A stretch of DNA of 64,000 nt from contig NC_083693.1 of the NCBI RefSeq assembly GCF_033118175.1, positions 53,747,981-53,811,980 of the forward strand. The letters are read 5' to 3'. A program made the translations under genes and the position numbers. Below the pieces are notes generated by a model, which had not been told where the DNA came from, searched no databases, and saw only the letters and a list, made by a program, of their open reading frames with translations. This stretch comes from Dama dama. Its lineage: Eukaryota; Chordata; Mammalia; Artiodactyla; Cervidae. Shown here in pieces: positions 1 to 64,000 of the stretch (its first letter is position 1; every line of letters starts with the position of its first letter).

Positions 1-395
1 TCCACTCATAAGTCTATACACCTAAAAGAACGGAAAATAGGAACTCAAACAAATACCTGCATGACAATGTTCAAAGCAGCATTATTCACAATAGCTAAAA
101 AGTGGAAACATCAATAGATAAATGGACAAACAAAATGCATATACATATCGTGGGATACTATTCAGTCATAGAAAGGATGAAATTCTGACATGTTTCACCA
201 TCAATGAAGCTTGAAAACATTATGCTAAATGAAATCAGGCACAAAAGGACAAATACTGTATGATTCCTACTTATATAAGATATCTAGAATTGGAAAATTA
301 AAAGAGAAAGAAAGCAAATTAGAGGTTACTAGGGGCTGGGTGTAGGTGGTAATGTAGAGTTATTGTTAATGGATATAGAGTTCTGTTTGCGAGGA
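1..395 (+). mobile_element. old L1 3' end, left part
   Basis: Wording matches mammalian L1 ORF2 end and 3' UTR (motifs for attcacaatagc, aaatggacaaacaaaatg, gctaaatgaaatcag). Diverged and with no open frame. The rest of the same kind of 3' end (about 3733-3865) appears after the nested elements. Confidence 0.6.
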
Positions 396-1297
396 TAACG
401 TTCGGAGATTTCCAGTTTCCAGCCTGGCAAGCAAGGAGAACAGAAGTTGTCACTCTGTCCTAGCAACAGGTAAAAGCTGAACAACTGAAAAATCAACTAC
501 AGCACTCTTCTTGGATCAGAAAAATGAGGTCATAGGGAAAACTGCTGTCCCAAAATTGGATAGGCAAATATGACGAATAAAACAATTTAACAGAGCAGAA
601 ACCTCTGCAGGAACCAGTGCCAGAGCAGGAAAACCTGAGTTGTTGTTGACAAACTGCTGGGGACTCAGCGTAAATAAGAGTGAAAGAATGAAGATCAGAA
701 CCAGAATAAGAAATGGCAGGGATGCGGGAATTACAACTATGATTAATATGCTAAGGGCACTAATGGAAAAAATAAACAACATCCAAGAACAGATGGATAA
801 TGTAAGCAGAGAGATGGACACTCTCAGAAAAAAGAAAGATGCTAGAGATAAAAAAGAACAATGTAAGTAAAATGAGGAAAGCCCCTGATAGGCTCATTAG
901 TAAACTGGACATGGCTGAAGAAAGAATCTCTGAGCTTGAGGATATAACAACAGAAATTTCTGAAACTGAAAATCAAAGAGAAAAAAAAAAAAAACCTGAA
1001 AACCTCCCAACATCCAAGAACTGTGAGATAACCACAAAAAGTGTGACATTTATGTATAGGAGGAAAGACATAAACAGAAGCAATAGGATTGAGAACTGCC
1101 CCAAATTAATGTCAGACACCAGATAACAGATCCAGGAAGCTCAGAGAACACTAAGCAGGATAAAAGGCCCCCAAACTACATCTAAGCATATCACATTCAA
1201 ACCTCAGAAAATCAGATGAAAAGGTCTTGGGAGAAGCCAGAAGCAGGAAAAACATTTTACCTATGGAGAAGCAAAGATTAAAAATTACATCTGACTT
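395..1297 (+). mobile_element. HAL1/L1-like fossil with ORF1 coiled-coil remnant
   Basis: Broken frames at 640-870 and 839-1126 encode L1 ORF1-type coiled coil (INNIQEQMDNVSREMD, then LDMAEERISELEDI). The following text resembles the ORF1 end and 3' part of HAL1 half-LINEs. Frameshifted and inactive. Confidence 0.6.
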
Positions 1298-2065
1298 CTC
1301 AAAGTCTACAAGCAATAAATGCTGGAGAGGGTGTGGAGAAAAGGGAACCCTCTTACACTGTTGGTGGGAATGCAAACTAGTACAGCCACTATGGAAAACA
1401 GTGTGGAGATTTCTTAAAAAACTGGAAATAGAACTGCCATATGACCCAGCAATCCCACTTCTGGGCATACACACTGAGGAAACCAGATCTGAAAGAGACA
1501 CGTGCACCCCAATGTTCATCGCAGCACTGTTTATAATAGCCAGGACATGGAAGCAACCTAGATGCCCATCAGCAGATGAATGGATAAGGAAGCTGTGGTA
1601 CATATACACCATGGAATATTACTCAGCCATTAAAAAGAATTCATTTGAACCAGTCCTAATGAGATGGATGAAGCTGGAGCCCCTTATACAGAGTGAAGTA
1701 AGCCAGAAAGATAAAGAACATTACAGCATACTGGCACATGTATATGGAATTTAGAAAGGTGATAACGATAACCCTATATGCAGAACAGAAAAAGAGACAC
1801 AGAAATACAGAACAGACTTTTGAACTTTGTGGGAGAATGTGAGGGTGGGATATTTCAAAAGAACAGCATGTATGCTATCTATGGTGAAACAGATCACCAG
1901 CCCAGGTGGGATGCACGAGACAAGTGCTCCGGCCTGGTGCACTGGGAAGACCCAGAGGAATCGGGTGGAGAGGGAGGTGGGAGGGGGGATCGGGATTGGG
2001 AATACATGTAAATCCATGGCTGATTCATATCAATGTATGACAAAACCCAATGGAAAAAAAAAAAA
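1298..2065 (+). mobile_element. 5'-truncated bovine L1 (L1_BT type) 3' end
   Basis: Encodes the C-terminus of L1 ORF2 (KCWRGCGEKGTLLHCWWECK to YSILAHVYGI, stop near 1754), then a G-rich 3' UTR (gggaggtgggaggggggat) and an A-run ending about 2065. Inserted in the HAL1-like element. No clear target-site duplication seen. Confidence 0.8.
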
Positions 2066-2427
2066 GAAATGAAAGAAGGAAGAGTAGAGTACAATACTTA
2101 AAGTGCTGAGAGAAAAAACTACTAATCTAGAATTCTATACCCTGTGAAATTATCCTTCACAAGTAAAGGAGAATAAAGACATTCTCAGACAACAAAAACT
2201 GAGGGAATTTGTTGCCAGCAGACCCGCCTTATAAGAAATACCTTTTCAGAGAGAAGGGAAATGATATACGATAGAAATTTGGATTTGCATGCAGAAAGGA
2301 AAAGTGAATCAATAACTGAAGGTGAAAAAAAAACTTATTTTTCTTATTCTTAATTGATCTAACACATCATAGTTTAAGGTAATAAATGGCAACAATGTAT
2401 TTGACAATGTATGCTTATGTATGTAAG
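2066..2427 (+). mobile_element. HAL1/L1-like fossil, continuation
   Basis: Resumes the HAL1-type text interrupted at 1297 (aagtgctgagagaaaaaac, attctataccctgtgaaat), ending where a Bov-tA SINE is inserted. Confidence 0.5.
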
Positions 2428-2630
2428 AGCTTCCCTGGTGGCTCAGACAGTGAAGGATCTGCCGCAGTGGGGGGGACCTGGGTTCGATCCCTGGTTCAAG
2501 AAGATCCCCTGGCAAAGGGAATGGCAACCCACTTCAGTGTTCTTGCCTGGAGAATTCCATGGACAGAGGAGCAGTGGGCTACAGTCATGGGGTTGTGAAG
2601 AGCAGGACACAACTGAGTACCTAACACACT
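2428..2630 (+). mobile_element. Bov-tA SINE
   Basis: tRNA-Glu-derived head (gcttccctggtggctcag, B-box-like gggttcgatccctgg) followed by the BovB-derived tail (gaattccatggacagagg). Confidence 0.85.
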
Positions 2631-3732
2631 CATCCATATACATGGTTAAGTAAAAGTGGAATGAATGATAGCAACGACACAAGGGATAGGAGGGAAAAAC
2701 TGGGCATATAGGTACTTTCAGTGAAGCACTATGTGTTATTTGAAACAGGACTTAGTTATAGATGAATAGTACAAACTCTAGGGCAAGAACTGGAAAACAA
2801 TTCTTTAAAAAAAGCACAAATGATATGCTAAGAAACGAGAGAAAATGGAATCGTAAAATGCTGTTAAAACCACAAATGGCAGGAAAAAAATGTAAAATAC
2901 AAAAACAAAGAACAAGAGTAACAAGTAGAAAATAATAACAAATATGGTAAATATTAGTCCAATTATATTAACGATCACTTTAAATGTCAATGATTTGAAT
3001 ACATAGAGACTGTCAGAGTGGATCAAAAAAAAAAAAAAGCCCTAACTATATGTTGTCTACAAGAAATCAACTTTAAATATAGACACATACAGATTCAAAG
3101 TAAACAGATATAGAAAGATATACAATGATACCACCAATAAGAAAGCAGGAGTAGCTATACTAATTTCAGAGAGAGCACACTTCAGAGCAAGGAAGATAAC
3201 CCGGGATAAAGAGGGGCATAACCTAATGATAAAGAGGTCAATATTCCAAGAAGACATAACCAATCCTTAAGGTGTATGTACCTAACAACAGGGTGTCAAA
3301 ATATGTGAGGCAAAAACTGACAGCATTGCAAGGAAAACAGAAGAATCCACTATTATAGTTGGAGACTTTAATACCCCTCTCAGAAAAGGAGAGATCGAGC
3401 AGGCAGAAAATTGGTAAGGATATAGTTGAACTTAACAGCTTCATCAATCAAGTGAATATAATTGACATTTATAGACTATTTCATTCAACAATAGCAGATT
3501 ACACATTCTTCCCAGACTCGCACACAACATTCACCAGATAGACTATACTTGGGCCATAAAACACACCTTAACAAATTAAAAAAAAATAGAAATCATATGA
3601 TGTCTGCTCTTAGACCACAATGGAATTAAACTAGAAATCAATAACAAAAAGATAGCTGGAAAAGCCCCAAATGCTTGGAAATTAAACAGCACAGTTCTAA
3701 GTAACACATAGGTCAAAAAATATTTTGAAAAA
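2631..3732 (+). mobile_element. old L1, 5' ORF2/endonuclease region
   Basis: Diverged L1 text including an endonuclease-like GDFNTPL remnant near 3360 and the following region around 3450-3540 in broken frames. Inactive. Confidence 0.5.
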
Positions 3733-3865
3733 AATGGAGAAGTTCTGGAAATGAATGTTTGTGATGGCTGTACCACACTTTATGACAAAGAACTGTACAT
3801 ATTAAAATGATTAAAATGGTAAATTTATGTTTTATATACATATTTTACCACAATAAAAAATTTCT
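3733..3865 (+). mobile_element. old L1 3' UTR end, right part
   Basis: Typical L1 terminus (gtacatattaaaatgatta, aaaatggtaaatttatg, taccacaataaaaaa). Best read as the displaced end of the L1 at 1-395. Confidence 0.55.
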
Positions 3866-5607
3866 GTACTTATATAAATGAAGCAAACTGTTAGTATTTA
3901 AGGTTTAATCCCTCAATATACTCTAATATATCCAATACTTAAAATTTCACCATTTAGGGTATAATTTTAATTAGAACTCAACCATTTAACTATTCTTAAA
4001 TGGTGTTAACACATTTCCAAAATTAATTTTGCTATGATAATGGATTGTTAAACATCCTCAGCTTCTTCTTAAATAATTAAGGAAGACTTTTGTGACTGTT
4101 ATGAAGGAAATAAGAAGTCTTAATTTAAGACATTTCTACAAAGGTTGCAAAAATACAACTTCAAGTACCTTATAACCATCAGGTTTAATATATTGAAATA
4201 AAAATATCCTACATAAGTTTCTTTAAGAAAATTTCAACAAAAAGTGATATACTTTGTTCAGCTCTTATGTTTGCAATTGACGATACTATTAATTTTAGAC
4301 TCGGCTCTGGGGTTTAAAAGTTGTATCCACGGTTCCATGAAAATGAGGATCACTGACAAGTTCCTAATGATTACAAGAATTTATCTTTTTGCACTGTACC
4401 CATAATTGTCTCTAATTTGGGTATGGCTTATTTTCATACAGATTTAAAATGAGAAGATGGAAGAAAGTGATTAACTGAAGTTTTACTCAAGTTTTATGCC
4501 AACCCAACTCTTTACCATTTTCTTGTCAGTATTCATGTCTCATTCTGTATTACTAAAAACTATATGCTAAGATAGTCTATAGAAAATCTGTGACTAAATA
4601 TACTTAACTTCCTACACATCAATTACCTATACCTTTACTATTCATTCCAATCTAATTAGCATCCATATATTAGTTATTCTAACCATTACTCATTTAGTAG
4701 GCAATTTCCAACAGTATTCTAAAATGTAAATAAAAAACATCAAGGGTATTAATTCAATCTTATAAAGTATTTGAGAGGAATTCTGAAGTTCCTTTTCAAA
4801 AGAGTATAAAACTGTTTTCATAGGTTACTAATGAACTGTGACAAGCTCTGATATTAAGTAACATAAGAGTATTGAGTAAATGATTAAGCAGGTTACATTC
4901 AACAGTGGTTTTGAATAAACTGAGGGATAGGAAAAAAAGAAGATAAAAGAAATGGTGGACAAGGTTTCACTTGAAAAATATGTTTCTCCCTAAAAACACC
5001 AAACATGGACTGAGCACACACAACTTTATTCCAGGGTATATCTGTGTCACTAGAATGATTTTTGAATGCTAGCATTAGCTGCAGCAAAATGGTGGTGTAA
5101 GTTTTAAAAGACATGGGCCATTAAAACCATTTCACTATACCTCCCAAAAATTCTAAGGCAGTAAAATTTAGAATTTAAAATTTAGAATTTTACTAGAATT
5201 AAGACTTATTTTATCTGCTATATTAATTTTAGTTAAAATTTATTATAAAGCACATTTTAAATGCTTTATAATAATTTACATTTTCATTTTTTCCCCCTTT
5301 CCCTCAATCAATATAAATGTTATATCCATCTCTGTGTGGGGACGTGAATTATAATTTCACTAATCTGAATATATATAGTAGTTTTTCAATTTGTGAAATG
5401 CCCATTTTCTTGAAGGCAAAGCTTTTTAAGACTATAACCTTCAATTGTATCATTAAGGCAAACAGTTTATTCTGGAACAATACTGTTTCTTAAGACAGTA
5501 TTAGGTGAAGAACAGAGTACTCAGAAACAGCTCTTAATCAATTAGATTACTTGCTTACATATTTTACTAAGATTCTAACTCTGAGCACTTTTTTCCTTAG
5601 CACTTAC
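3866..5607. other. intron sequence, no feature recognised
   Basis: AT-rich intron downstream of exon Q. Short open frames (for example 4899-5114) have no recognisable similarity. I looked here for the next RapGAP exon and did not find it. Confidence 0.6.
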
Positions 5608-63491
<57,884 letters not shown>

Positions 63492-63967
63492 CTACAGGAA
63501 GAAGACATGCTAGTGAACAGATGTTCTGATTACAAAACAAAAATATTTACCAAAGAGACGGAGCTACTTTATCAAAATAATTAAATATAAACACCCCCCC
63601 CTAAATCTCCTTCATATTTACATACCATTCAGGCAAGTGTAAACAATGTTAACACTTTGAAGTTTATAATTAGAAATAAATTTTTAAAGATCTTCAGAGC
63701 CTATTATTAACAAAAATAATGATAAAAGGACAGAAACACATATCATCACTATTCTTATCCATGTTTTCTGATAGATGGAAATAAAGCTAACTGCTTTTCA
63801 AGTTTCACAATCTCTGAAAGAGATATGTAACATAAAAATGGCACATATGTGGTAAAAGTAATTTTTCTCTTAAAACTCATTTCCAGTCCAAGATTAGAGT
63901 AGTATATAATCCACGAGGGCAAGAAATACAATTCTCCAATGAATCTCCCAGCTCTTCATAAACTTAC

Positions 63968-64000
63968 TTCCCAAGATTTTGACTCTCTTCTTTTAAATGT
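63968..64000 (-). other. possible further upstream RALGAPA1 exon end at the window edge
   Basis: A consensus donor GTAAGTT reads on the minus strand from 63967. To join exon A the exon must end in phase 1. That frame has a TAA about 25 nt upstream, so only a short exon (about 22 nt, after TTTAAAAG) would fit inside the window. It may equally be a cryptic donor. Confidence 0.22.

Noticed and set aside
1227..1754. 175-codon frame as a gene
   Set aside because: It is the ORF2 C-terminus of a truncated L1_BT.
3866..5607. Search for the next RapGAP exon containing the catalytic asparagine
   Set aside because: No segment on the minus strand gives the expected HLGND-type motif with splice sites. 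It must lie beyond coordinate 1.

Overview
The window is nuclear DNA from a ruminant (cattle, or a close bovid relative). The basis is the repeat set: a near full-length BovB (RTE-type) LINE, many tRNA-Glu-headed Bov-tA SINEs, BOV-A2 dimers, CHR-type cetartiodactyl SINEs and young bovine-type L1 3' ends, on an older mammalian background of L1M/HAL1, L2, MIR, MLT1 and MER5-type elements. There is no prokaryotic or viral gene organisation.

The one real gene is the middle-to-3' part of RALGAPA1 (Ral GTPase-activating protein catalytic subunit alpha-1, also GARNL1/TULIP1), on the minus strand. Seventeen coding exons are placed at single-base resolution. In transcription order they are 63491-63315, 61594-61442, 58626-58433, 58194-58096, 57346-57191, 55848-55720, 52822-52697, 49142-49084, 46864-46756, 45473-45363, 36604-36536, 32755-32621, 32228-32045, 25935-25071, 22328-22257, 10570-10447 and 5763-5608. 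Every reading-frame phase joins correctly, giving 2,918 coding nucleotides or about 973 residues with no stop. All introns are GT-AG except the second (61441-58627), which appears to be GC-AG. Promoter, first exons, last exons and stop codon lie outside the window. The final exon here enters the RapGAP domain but stops before the family's catalytic asparagine motif.

Layout by coordinate: 1-3865, nested L1/HAL1/L1_BT/SINE nest; 3866-10446, intron with exons at 5.7 and 10.5 kb, old L1 and SINEs; 10.6-22.3 kb, the largest intron (11.7 kb), holding an inverted L1 pair and the 3.15 kb BovB; 22.3-32.2 kb, the large 865-nt exon, a probable LTR remnant and DNA-transposon relics; 32.0-45.4 kb, repeat-loaded introns with three 5'-truncated BovB copies, a 5S rRNA retropseudogene and a 2.1 kb L1_BT; 45.4-58.7 kb, ten closely spaced small exons encoding the helical middle of the protein; 58.8-64 kb, SINE, GT-rich compound repeat, 30-bp minisatellite and the two most 5' exons seen.

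I found no undescribed multi-gene system. The items most worth checking are the weak GC splice donor at 61441, a tailless 5S rRNA retropseudogene with target-site duplications, a perfect 8 x 30 bp minisatellite in the GC-donor intron, a GC-rich coding-like island at 61.8 kb, an inverted L1 pair able to form intronic dsRNA, a poly(A)-tailed scrap inside a BovB, and a 39-bp target-site duplication around the intact-ORF L1_BT.
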